Shown here: positions 1 to 6,656 of the stretch, piece after piece
Layout: the number at the start of each line of letters is the position of its first letter
How positions within the stretch are numbered: the stretch's first letter is position 1
Assembly: GCA_019237175.1 (NCBI GenBank)
Contig: JAFAHP010000108.1
Span: 1-11,730 of the forward strand
Length of the DNA: 11,730 bases
Reading direction: 5' to 3'
DNA from: Alphaproteobacteria bacterium
GTDB taxonomy: Bacteria; Pseudomonadota; Alphaproteobacteria; ATCC43930; CGMCC-115725
Position numbers and translations under genes: made by a program
Notes under the pieces: generated by a model
Told to the model about the DNA's origin: nothing
What the model saw: the letters and a program-made list of their open reading frames with translations, nothing else
Database searches by the model: none

Positions 1-38
1 TTATATTCAGAAATCAGGTGAAGCGTAGGGCTCTTGCA

Positions 39-455
39 ATGTCCAACTCTGAGCAAAACAGCGATTTGCTGGCACTGACGACCGAAATCGTCTCGGCGCA
101 CGTATCCAACAATACAGTTGCCGTAGGTGATTTGCCGTTGCTGATCAACCAAGTTTACCATTCGCTGGCCCATATCGGCCAGGCGCCGCCGACGCCGTCG
201 GAACGGCCGCAACCGGCGGTGCCCCTCAAAAAGTCGGTGCATGCCGATTACATCATCTGTCTCGAAGACGGCAAAAAGTTGAAGATGCTAAAGCGGCACT
301 TAAAAACCGCTTACAACATGAGCCCCGAAGCGTATCGCGAGCGTTGGGGATTGGCGCCCGACTATCCGATGGTGGCGCCCAACTATGCGCGCCAGCGCAG
401 CCGTCTGGCTAAGGAGATCGGTCTCGGAACACGGGCGAGACGCCCGCGCGCGTGA
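39..455 (+). CDS. mucR: MucR/Ros-family zinc-finger-like transcriptional regulator
   Basis: DNA-binding regulator of the alphaproteobacterial MucR/Ros family. Relatives control exopolysaccharide, motility, cell-cycle or virulence genes, often by binding AT-rich DNA. The start at ATG 39 gives 138 residues and the family N-terminus (LLALTTEIVSAHVSNN, residues 10-25); GTAGGG at 25-30 is a plausible ribosome site. An in-frame GTG at 18 would add 7 residues and has weaker support. The DNA-binding domain covers about residues 68-115: YIICLEDGKKLK, then LKRHLKTAYNMSPEAYRERWGL, then DYPMVAPNYA. Of the classical zinc ligands only C74 and H87 remain. The second Cys is D77 and the second His position reads A91-Y92. 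Some MucR proteins with such substitutions are known to fold and bind DNA, so it is probably functional. It stands alone; any promoter lies mostly before the window. Targets cannot be told from the sequence. Confidence 0.93.
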   Translation: MSNSEQNSDLLALTTEIVSAHVSNNTVAVGDLPLLINQVYHSLAHIGQAPPTPSERPQPAVPLKKSVHADYIICLEDGKKLKMLKRHLKTAYNMSPEAYRERWGLAPDYPMVAPNYARQRSRLAKEIGLGTRARRPRA

Positions 456-562
456 GCTCGCCGAGGTGATGCTCGGGGCTCTCGCACATCCTCTCACCCC
501 GATCGTAGGCGCGCGCCGAGCTTTGCGCTATTCTACCTGCCGAGGCTCGTGACGGGGATGTG

Positions 563-994
563 ATGATCTCGCGGCTGGAGCAGCTCTGCCTCGACAAAGG
601 GCTCAGGATGACCGAACAGCGCCGGGTCATCGCACGCGTACTTTCCGAATCTGCCGATCATCCGGACGTCGAGCAGGTTTATCGGCGCGCCACTGCCATC
701 GATCCGCACATCAGCATCGCCACGATATACCGGACCGTGCGACTGTTTGAAGAAGCGAATATTCTCGCGCGGCACGATTTTGGCGACGGACGTGCGCGCT
801 ATGAGGAAATGCCAAGCGCCCATCATGACCATTTGATTGATCTGCAGTCGGGTCAGGTCATCGAATTCCGCAACGAGGAAATCGAAAAGCTGCAGGAGGC
901 CGTCGCCGATCAGCTTGGGTATGAGCTCGTGGGTCATCGCCTCGAGTTGTACGCTGTTCCGCGCGGCACCAAAGCCAGACGCAGTATCGAATGA
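563..994 (+). CDS. fur: Fur-family metal-responsive transcriptional regulator (Fur/Mur type)
   Basis: Cytoplasmic dimeric repressor that senses Fe(II) or, in many alphaproteobacteria, Mn(II) (then called Mur). ATG 563 follows GGGG at 554-557 and gives 143 residues; GTG 560 directly upstream is an alternative. The winged helix fills residues 1-85, with the recognition region near SIATIYRTVRLFEE (51-64). The dimerisation domain follows. Residues matching E. coli Fur metal ligands in both position and identity are H33, E81, H87, H88, D89, H90, E108 and H125. The E. coli structural-zinc cysteines C93 and C96 are D93 and S96 here, as is usual in alphaproteobacterial Fur/Mur. Irr and Zur are less likely given the HHDHLID motif and this genomic setting. 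No good sigma70 promoter is evident in the 107-nt gap upstream. Iron versus manganese sensing cannot be decided from sequence. Confidence 0.93.
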   Translation: MISRLEQLCLDKGLRMTEQRRVIARVLSESADHPDVEQVYRRATAIDPHISIATIYRTVRLFEEANILARHDFGDGRARYEEMPSAHHDHLIDLQSGQVIEFRNEEIEKLQEAVADQLGYELVGHRLELYAVPRGTKARRSIE

Positions 995-1100
995 TGTATC
1001 AGCTGCGGTCCGCTGGGGTGTCGCCCCGCCTGATGCTGGTAAATTCACGGTCGGCCCTCGGCTGCGCGGAGCCATTTGCGCCGCCCGGCCCCCGATTGTG

Positions 1101-1982
1101 ATGGAGGGCACCGCTTTTGCACCGGGTGGTCCTGTGGGCGGCCCGGCCCCGGGTGCCGCAGGGCCTCGGATTTGCGATATTCGCTCGGGCCCGTTGCAGG
1201 TGCGGCTGGCTGAGAACGGCGCCGACATCGATGCGGCTCAGGCGCTACGCTATCGCGTCTTCTACGAGAGCTTAGGGGCGCGGGCCGCATCCGAAGCACG
1301 GCGCATGCGCCGTGATTTCGATCGTTTTGACGAGCGTTGCGACCACTTGCTCGTGCTCGACCACAGTCGAGGCGACGGACCTGAGATTGTCGTTGGGACC
1401 TATCGCCTGATCCGGCGCGAAGCGGCAGGTCGTCTCGGAGGGTTCTATTCCGCAGGCGAGTTCGACATTGCCCAGCTTACCGCCTACCCTGGGGAAATCC
1501 TGGAGCTCGGCCGCTCCTGTGTCGACAGCGCCTATCGTCAGCGCGCGGCAGCGCAATTGTTGTGGAGCGGAATTGCGGCTTATGTCTTTCACTATAACAT
1601 CGATTTGATGTTCGGGTGCGCCAGTCTGCCCGGCACCGATCCCGACCGTCTCGCGGTGCCGCTCTCATATCTGCATCATTTTCATCTCGCCGCCCCACCA
1701 CTGCGAACGCGCGCGCTCGCCGATCGCTTTGTCGACATGAACCGGCTGCCGCGGTCGGAAATCGACCCGCTGCGGGCGCGCGCTGGTCTGCCGCCCCTGG
1801 TCAAGGGATATTTGCGGTTGGGCGGTTTTGTCGGCGACGGAGCGGTGATCGATCACGATTTCAACACGACCGACGTCTGTATCGTGGTCAAAACCGACCT
1901 CGTCGCTGAAAAGTATTCACGCCACTACGTACGCGCCAGAGATCTTCGAGACAGCTGGTCACGAGCTGAGTGGACGTCCTGA
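1101..1982 (+). CDS. olsB: OlsB-like L-ornithine N-acyltransferase (GNAT fold, COG3176 'hemolysin' family)
   Basis: Probable first enzyme of ornithine-lipid synthesis: it moves a 3-hydroxyacyl group from acyl carrier protein to the alpha-amino group of ornithine, giving lyso-ornithine lipid. Family signs in the 293 residues are ALRYRVFYE (48-56), DHLLVLD (81-87), VGTYRLIRREAA (98-109), LELGRSCV (134-141), FGCASLPGTDP (171-181), LSYLHHFHLA (188-197) and KGYLRLGGFVGDGAVIDH (235-252). The reading frame is open back to 837, but between the fur stop and ATG 1101 the only in-frame start codons are ATG 1101 and the adjoining GTG 1098. No Shine-Dalgarno sequence is visible before them. Residues 1-33 form a Gly/Pro/Ala-rich extension ahead of the conserved domain. 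The plsC-like gene begins 3 nt downstream, the pairing expected for OlsB and OlsA. Substrate is inferred from family and neighbour. Confidence 0.85.
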   Translation: MEGTAFAPGGPVGGPAPGAAGPRICDIRSGPLQVRLAENGADIDAAQALRYRVFYESLGARAASEARRMRRDFDRFDERCDHLLVLDHSRGDGPEIVVGTYRLIRREAAGRLGGFYSAGEFDIAQLTAYPGEILELGRSCVDSAYRQRAAAQLLWSGIAAYVFHYNIDLMFGCASLPGTDPDRLAVPLSYLHHFHLAAPPLRTRALADRFVDMNRLPRSEIDPLRARAGLPPLVKGYLRLGGFVGDGAVIDHDFNTTDVCIVVKTDLVAEKYSRHYVRARDLRDSWSRAEWTS

Positions 1983-1985
1983 CGC

Positions 1986-2834
1986 ATGGGTTCGACAACA
2001 CTGAGACTTGCGCGGATCGGGCTATATCTCGTCTGGACCCTAAGCCTGATGCCGGTGCAGGCGCTGGGGCTCGCATTGCACCGCCCGTGGACCCGCACCT
2101 TGCCGACGTTCTACCACCGCTGGTGCTGCCGCATTCTGGGCTTTCACGTGCGTATGATCGGCGCGCCGACCACGCGGCGGCCGGTGCTGTTCGCATCGAA
2201 CCACGTCTCATACGCTGATATCACCATTCTCGGAGCGCTCGTCGCCGGTTCCTTTATCGCCAAGACAGAGATTGCACGCTGGCCTTTCTTTGGCTGGCTC
2301 GCCAAGCTGCAGCGGACCGTCTTTGTCGATCGGCGGACCCGCAGCACGGCGTTCCAGCGGGATTTGATAACCGCGCGCCTCAACGCCGGAGAAGCGCTTA
2401 TCTTGTTTCCGGAAGGAACCAGCAGCGATGGCAACCGCGTTTTGCCGTTCAAGAGCGCATTGTTCAGTGCCGCCGAGGCAATGGAGGCGATTACGCCGAT
2501 CGTGATCCAGCCGGTGTCCATTGCCTATACGAGGCTCGACGGCATTCCGCTCGGTCGCTTGCTTCGTCCTTATTTCGCCTGGTACGGCACCACCGAGCTG
2601 GCGCCGCATCTGTGGAACATGATTGGCTTGGGATCGCTCGAGGTGGTTGTCGAATTTCATCCGTTGACCCTTTTTTCCGATTGCGGGTCGCGCAAGGCAC
2701 TGGCCCGTTACTGCCACGCCCGCGTCGCCGGCGGCATGGCCGCAGCGCTTTCGGGCAGGCCGCAGCCGCTTCCCGAGCCGCCGCGGCCCTCGCACGCTTC
2801 GGGTGCCACCGTCGCCGAGGCTTCGCTTCGATGA
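1986..2834 (+). CDS. PlsC/OlsA-type 1-acyl-sn-glycerol-3-phosphate (or lyso-ornithine lipid) O-acyltransferase
   Basis: Membrane-associated acyltransferase of 282 residues. The catalytic HX4D motif is H73-VSYA-D78 and the acceptor-site motif FPEGT is at 141-145. A hydrophobic N-terminal segment (about 12-32) should anchor it in the inner membrane. PlsC enzymes acylate lysophosphatidic acid to phosphatidic acid; OlsA homologues acylate lyso-ornithine lipid, and some act on both. Its start lies 3 nt after the olsB stop, so translation is likely coupled, which favours an OlsA role. Sequence motifs alone do not separate the two activities, hence no symbol is assigned. The last 30 or so residues, from about 253, are Pro/Ala-rich and look like a disordered tail outside the catalytic fold. 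Confidence 0.88.
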   Translation: MGSTTLRLARIGLYLVWTLSLMPVQALGLALHRPWTRTLPTFYHRWCCRILGFHVRMIGAPTTRRPVLFASNHVSYADITILGALVAGSFIAKTEIARWPFFGWLAKLQRTVFVDRRTRSTAFQRDLITARLNAGEALILFPEGTSSDGNRVLPFKSALFSAAEAMEAITPIVIQPVSIAYTRLDGIPLGRLLRPYFAWYGTTELAPHLWNMIGLGSLEVVVEFHPLTLFSDCGSRKALARYCHARVAGGMAAALSGRPQPLPEPPRPSHASGATVAEASLR

Positions 2835-2868
2835 TCGTTGGCGCGCCAATCCGGAGGCGGTGTTTTTC

Positions 2869-4209
2869 ATGACCAAGCGCGTGTATATTGCGACTTATGG
2901 TTGTCAAATGAATGTTTATGATACAGCACGCATGGTCGAATTACTTGCGCCGCTCGGTTTTGGCAAAGTGCAGACCCCCGAGAACGCTGATCTGGTTATT
3001 CTCAACACCTGCCATATCCGTGAGAAGGCCACAGAGAAGGTGTTTTCGGAGCTCGGTAAGATCCGCGCATTGAAGCTGCAAAAAGCCCGACGCGGCGACG
3101 GCAATATGGTGATTGGGGTTGCCGGCTGCGTGGCGCAGGCCGAGGGGGAGGAGATTCGCCGCCGTGCCCCGTTTGTCGATCTCGTCTTTGGTCCGCAAAC
3201 CTACCATAAGCTGCCTGACATGGTGGCCCGAGCGCTTGGTGCGGGCGCCACCGGCGTTATCGACACAAGCTTTCCTGCCGATCCCAAATTCGATCATCTG
3301 CCGCGTTCGCGGCCCGGTCAGGGTGTCGCCGCCTTTTTGACGGTGCAGGAGGGCTGCGACAAGTTTTGCACGTTCTGCGTCGTCCCCTACACGCGCGGAG
3401 CCGAATATTCGCGACCCGCTATGCAAATCGTCGATGAAGCGCGCCAGATCATCGCTGGCGGGGCGCGCGAAATTACCTTACTTGGGCAAAACGTGAATTC
3501 CTATCACGGCAAAGGTCCGGACGGAGAAGCATGGGGTTTGGGCCGACTGATCTATGCGCTTGCAGAACTCCCCGGGTTGAAGCGCATCCGCTACACGACT
3601 TCGCACCCGCGGGACGTCGATGACGAATTGATCGCAGCGCACCGCGATGTGCCCCAGCTGATGCCGTTTTTGCACCTGCCCGTGCAAAGCGGCTCGGATC
3701 ATGTGCTGGCTGCGATGAACCGCCGTCACACCGCCGACGACTATAGGCGGATTGTCAGCCGGCTGCGTGCGGCACGGCCTGATCTGGCGCTGTCGACCGA
3801 TCTGATCGTCGGTTTTCCCGGCGAAGACGACGGGGATTTCCGCGCGACGCTTGCTCTCGTCGACGAGATCTCTTTTGCCCAGGCATTTTCATTCAAATAC
3901 TCGCCGCGGCCCGGGACCCCCGCGGCTTTGGCAACCGACCAGGTGCTGGACGCCACCAAGACCGAGCGGCTTGTCGAGCTGCAGTCGATGGTGGGGAGAC
4001 AGCAGCGAGGGTTTAACCGCGCTTGCATCGGCCGCGCGTTGCCGGTTTTGCTCGAAAAGCGAGGCCGGCATCCGGGTCAGCTCGTCGGACGTAGTCCCTA
4101 CTTGCAGAGCGTGCACCTTGCCGCCGCCGCCGACAGGATCGGCGAGATCGTCCCGGTGACGATCACAGGAGCCGGTCAAAATAGCCTAGCCGGGACGATT
4201 GCCGCATGA
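2869..4209 (+). CDS. miaB: tRNA-2-methylthio-N6-dimethylallyladenosine synthase MiaB
   Basis: Radical-SAM methylthiotransferase that converts i6A37 to ms2i6A37 in tRNAs reading UNN codons. ATG 2869 gives 446 residues, normal for MiaB, and follows GGAGG (2853-2857) with an 11-nt gap; GTG 2860 is too close to that site, and earlier in-frame ATGs lie inside plsC. The N-terminal MTTase domain holds the auxiliary cluster cysteines C12 (YGCQMN), C48 (NTCHIREKA) and C87 (GCVAQAEG). The radical-SAM cluster motif is C163-DKF-C167-TF-C170. Later core signatures include LLGQNVNSY, TSHP and LHLPVQSGSD. A TRAM RNA-binding domain closes the protein (about 383-445). The opening TYGCQMN with NTCHIREKA points to MiaB rather than MtaB or RimO. 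The stop overlaps the phoH start (ATGA), so it is in the same operon. Confidence 0.97.
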   Translation: MTKRVYIATYGCQMNVYDTARMVELLAPLGFGKVQTPENADLVILNTCHIREKATEKVFSELGKIRALKLQKARRGDGNMVIGVAGCVAQAEGEEIRRRAPFVDLVFGPQTYHKLPDMVARALGAGATGVIDTSFPADPKFDHLPRSRPGQGVAAFLTVQEGCDKFCTFCVVPYTRGAEYSRPAMQIVDEARQIIAGGAREITLLGQNVNSYHGKGPDGEAWGLGRLIYALAELPGLKRIRYTTSHPRDVDDELIAAHRDVPQLMPFLHLPVQSGSDHVLAAMNRRHTADDYRRIVSRLRAARPDLALSTDLIVGFPGEDDGDFRATLALVDEISFAQAFSFKYSPRPGTPAALATDQVLDATKTERLVELQSMVGRQQRGFNRACIGRALPVLLEKRGRHPGQLVGRSPYLQSVHLAAAADRIGEIVPVTITGAGQNSLAGTIAA

Positions 4210-5216
4210 CGGACGTCCGGGCGGGCAGCGCCGTGGAATTGGCCGAAGGGCGCACCCAGCTCGAATTCGACGACAATCAGCTGCTCGCCTCGCTGTATGG
4301 CGAGCGCGATCAGCATCTCGATCGGGTTGAGCGGCAGCTCGGCGTGTCGATGGTGACCCGCGGAAATCGCGTGGTCATCTCCGGGCCGCCTTCGGCGACC
4401 GAAGCTGCGCGGCTGGCGTTATCGCGGCTCTACGATCGGTTGAAACAGGGCCAGGACATCGATCCGCCGATCGTCGAAGCCGCGCTGCGGCTGGCGCAAG
4501 CCGAGATTGCCGACCGCAGCCTCAGCCTCTGGCAAGAGGATGCGGCCTTTCGCACCCGCAAACGACGGATCACGGCGCGCACTCCCGGTCAAGCCACCTA
4601 TATCAAAGCATTGCGCGACCACGAGCTGGTGTTTAGCCTAGGGCCGGCCGGGACCGGCAAGACTTATCTCGCGGTTGCCGCCGCCGTGGATCTGTTGATG
4701 ACCGGTCAGGTCGAGCGGATAATCCTGTCGCGGCCGGCGGTTGAGGCTGGCGAGCGGCTCGGCTTTTTGCCCGGGGATTTGCGTGACAAGGTCGACCCCT
4801 ATCTGCGCCCGTTGTTCGACGCGCTTGGCGACATGTTGCCCCCCGAGCAACTGGCCCGCCGCCTCGGCACTGGCGAGATCGAGGTGGCACCGATCGCGTT
4901 TATGCGCGGCCGTACCTTGTCGCGGGCTTTTGTCATCCTCGACGAGGCCCAGAATACGACGCCGATCCAGATGAAAATGTTCTTGACCCGGCTTGGCGAG
5001 GGTTCGCGAATGGTCGTGACCGGTGATCCAACCCAGGTGGATCTGCCGCCGGGAATTCGTTCGGGCTTGGCGGAAGCGTTGGAGACTTTGGCGAGTGTCG
5101 AGGGGATTGGTATCGTTCGCTTTACCGATCGCGACGTGGTTCGCCATGGTTTTGTCGCGCGCATCGTGCGCGCTTATGAGGCGCGCGAACGTGCCGCTCA
5201 TGCGGGCGAACCGTGA
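4206..5216 (+). CDS. phoH: PhoH-family P-loop ATPase
   Basis: Cytoplasmic ATP-binding protein of the PhoH (PhoL/YbeZ) family, 336 residues. It is thought to act with YbeY in RNA metabolism or ribosome maturation; the biochemical role is only partly known. An N-terminal KH-like region (about 40-82) precedes the PhoH core. Walker A is GPAGTGKT at 146-153 and Walker B is FVILDEAQN at 242-250, followed by the sensor-like VTGDPTQVDLP (271-281). The ATG overlaps the miaB stop by 4 nt and the gene's own stop overlaps ybeY, the common miaB-phoH-ybeY order of Proteobacteria. It is probably expressed by translational coupling. The name PhoH comes from the phosphate-starvation gene of E. coli, but this operon member matches YbeZ better by context. 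Confidence 0.95.
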   Translation: MTDVRAGSAVELAEGRTQLEFDDNQLLASLYGERDQHLDRVERQLGVSMVTRGNRVVISGPPSATEAARLALSRLYDRLKQGQDIDPPIVEAALRLAQAEIADRSLSLWQEDAAFRTRKRRITARTPGQATYIKALRDHELVFSLGPAGTGKTYLAVAAAVDLLMTGQVERIILSRPAVEAGERLGFLPGDLRDKVDPYLRPLFDALGDMLPPEQLARRLGTGEIEVAPIAFMRGRTLSRAFVILDEAQNTTPIQMKMFLTRLGEGSRMVVTGDPTQVDLPPGIRSGLAEALETLASVEGIGIVRFTDRDVVRHGFVARIVRAYEARERAAHAGEP

Positions 5217-5725
5217 CCCCTTGCGATACGCTGATCGAGGTCGTTATCCGGTGCGCCGAGTGGGAGCAGTCACTGCGATGTCCGGAGCAGATGGCCCGGG
5301 GTGCCGCCCGCCTCGCCTTGACAGAAGGGGTCGCCAAAGCCGCGATCCTCTCGCTGCAGCGCATCGAACTGTCCATCGTTCTCACAGATGATGCGGAGCA
5401 GCGCGTTCTCAACCGCAACTGGCGCGGCACCGACCGGTCGACTAACGTGCTCGCTTTTCCGGCTTGGGACCCGGGAACGACAGCGCCCACCGACGCGCCG
5501 TTGCTGCTCGGCGATGTCGTTCTGGCCTACGAGACCGTGGCGCGCGAGGCCCGGGATCAGCGCAAAGCTGTCGCGGACCATTTCCGCCACCTCGTTGTAC
5601 ATGGCGTGTTACACTTGCTCGGTTACGACCATGCGACCGGCCCCGAAGCCGCCCTAATGGAGACGCTCGAAACGTTGATATTGGCAGGCTTGGGGGTAGC
5701 AGATCCCCATCGCGGGATTATGTGA
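5213..5725 (+). CDS. ybeY: Endoribonuclease YbeY (16S rRNA 3'-end maturation and ribosome quality control)
   Basis: Zinc-dependent single-strand endoribonuclease needed for 16S rRNA 3' maturation and 70S quality control in bacteria studied. The 170-residue protein carries the family motif H130-GVL-H134-LLGYD-H140, whose three histidines bind the metal. Upstream signatures are the NRNWRGTDRSTNVLAFP stretch (68-83) and LGDVVLA (99-105). The GTG start overlaps the phoH stop in GTGA, and phoH is its usual partner. The N-terminus, with MTPCDTLIEVVIRCAEWE, is typical for alphaproteobacterial YbeY. No later start keeps the conserved beginning. Confidence 0.96.
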   Translation: MTPCDTLIEVVIRCAEWEQSLRCPEQMARGAARLALTEGVAKAAILSLQRIELSIVLTDDAEQRVLNRNWRGTDRSTNVLAFPAWDPGTTAPTDAPLLLGDVVLAYETVAREARDQRKAVADHFRHLVVHGVLHLLGYDHATGPEAALMETLETLILAGLGVADPHRGIM

Positions 5726-5750
5726 GTGTTAAAGACCAACCGACCTCTCG

Positions 5751-6656
5751 ATGACCTCCTCCGAGCCGCCCCAACGTAGCGGCCAGTCCGACCGAGATCG
5801 GGCTTTTACACCCTTGCGCAGCTTGATACGGCTGATCCGCCGCCAACGCAACGGCGAGAGACTGCGCGACACCATCGACGATATGATCGAAGAACCGCCA
5901 ATCGCAGGCTCCGAGTCGCTCGGCCCGCACGAACGGGTGCTAATCGGCAACATTCTGAAAGGCCATGATCGGACTGCTGCCGACGTCATGGTCCCGCGCG
6001 TCGACATTGTGGCACTCGATGTCGAAACGCCGTTTCTTGAGGTCGTCAAATGCATGATCGAGCAGGGGCATTCGCGGGTGCCGGTCTATCGCGATACGCT
6101 CGATGGCGTTGTCGGCTTTATTCACGTCAAGGACATTTTGTCCGCCGTTGCCGAGCGGCGCGAGACGAAACTGGCGCCGCTATTGCGCAAGCTGTTGTTC
6201 GTGGCGCCCTCGCTGCCGGTTCTCGAACTCCTCGTGCAGATGCGTCAGGCACGCACTCACATTGCGATGGTTGTCGACGAATTCGGCGGGATCGACGGGC
6301 TGGTGACGATCGAAGATCTGATCGAAGAAATAGTGGGCGATATCGAGGACGAATACGACGAGGCCGAGCGGCCGAGCTTGGTCGAGCGTGCCGATGGGAC
6401 CCTGATCGCCGACGCCAGAACCCCGATCGAGTCGCTCGAACAGCACGAAGGGATCCAGCTGCGCCCGGACGACGATCAGGAAGAAGTCGATACCCTGGGC
6501 GGTCTGGTCTCCACCCTCGCCGGACGGGTACCCAAACGCGGCGACGTCATCGCCCATCCGTCCGGCATTGAGTTCGAGGTGCTCGAAGCCGATCCGCGCC
6601 ACATCAAGCGCTTGCGCGTGCGCCCCAGAAGGGCCGCGGGCGAGGCCGGTGCCTGA
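5751..6656 (+). CDS. corC: CorC/TlyC-type CBS-domain protein (hemolysin C family)
   Basis: Cytoplasmic protein of 301 residues with two CBS domains (about 76-135 and 143-199) and a C-terminal CorC_HlyC transporter-associated domain (about 213-294, including EVDTLGGLV at 245-253 and RVPKRGDVI at 259-267). It lacks the DUF21 membrane domain of full CorB/CNNM transporters. The family is linked to magnesium and cobalt efflux and to adenosine-nucleotide sensing through CBS; the hemolysin name (TlyC) is historical. ATG 5751 is the first start after an in-frame TAA at 5730, and no strong ribosome site precedes it. It sits 25 nt after ybeY, and its stop overlaps lnt by 8 nt. This position between ybeY and lnt is conserved in many Proteobacteria. 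Confidence 0.93.
   Translation: MTSSEPPQRSGQSDRDRAFTPLRSLIRLIRRQRNGERLRDTIDDMIEEPPIAGSESLGPHERVLIGNILKGHDRTAADVMVPRVDIVALDVETPFLEVVKCMIEQGHSRVPVYRDTLDGVVGFIHVKDILSAVAERRETKLAPLLRKLLFVAPSLPVLELLVQMRQARTHIAMVVDEFGGIDGLVTIEDLIEEIVGDIEDEYDEAERPSLVERADGTLIADARTPIESLEQHEGIQLRPDDDQEEVDTLGGLVSTLAGRVPKRGDVIAHPSGIEFEVLEADPRHIKRLRVRPRRAAGEAGA

Noticed and set aside
454..481. Hairpin after mucR (GAGC, CCGAG / CTCGG, GCTC) as a terminator
   Set aside because: The stem is interrupted and no T-run follows; termination here is possible but not supported.
1015..1027. GGGG-TGTCG-CCCC hairpin after fur as a terminator
   Set aside because: Only four base pairs and no T-run; expected by chance in GC-rich DNA.
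837..1100. N-terminal extension of olsB into fur
   Set aside because: The open frame reaches 837, but it overlaps conserved fur codons and the added residues resemble no OlsB sequence.
533..1228. 231-residue minus-strand frame across fur and the fur-olsB gap
   Set aside because: It is a high-GC shadow of fur; no family motif or ribosome site supports it.
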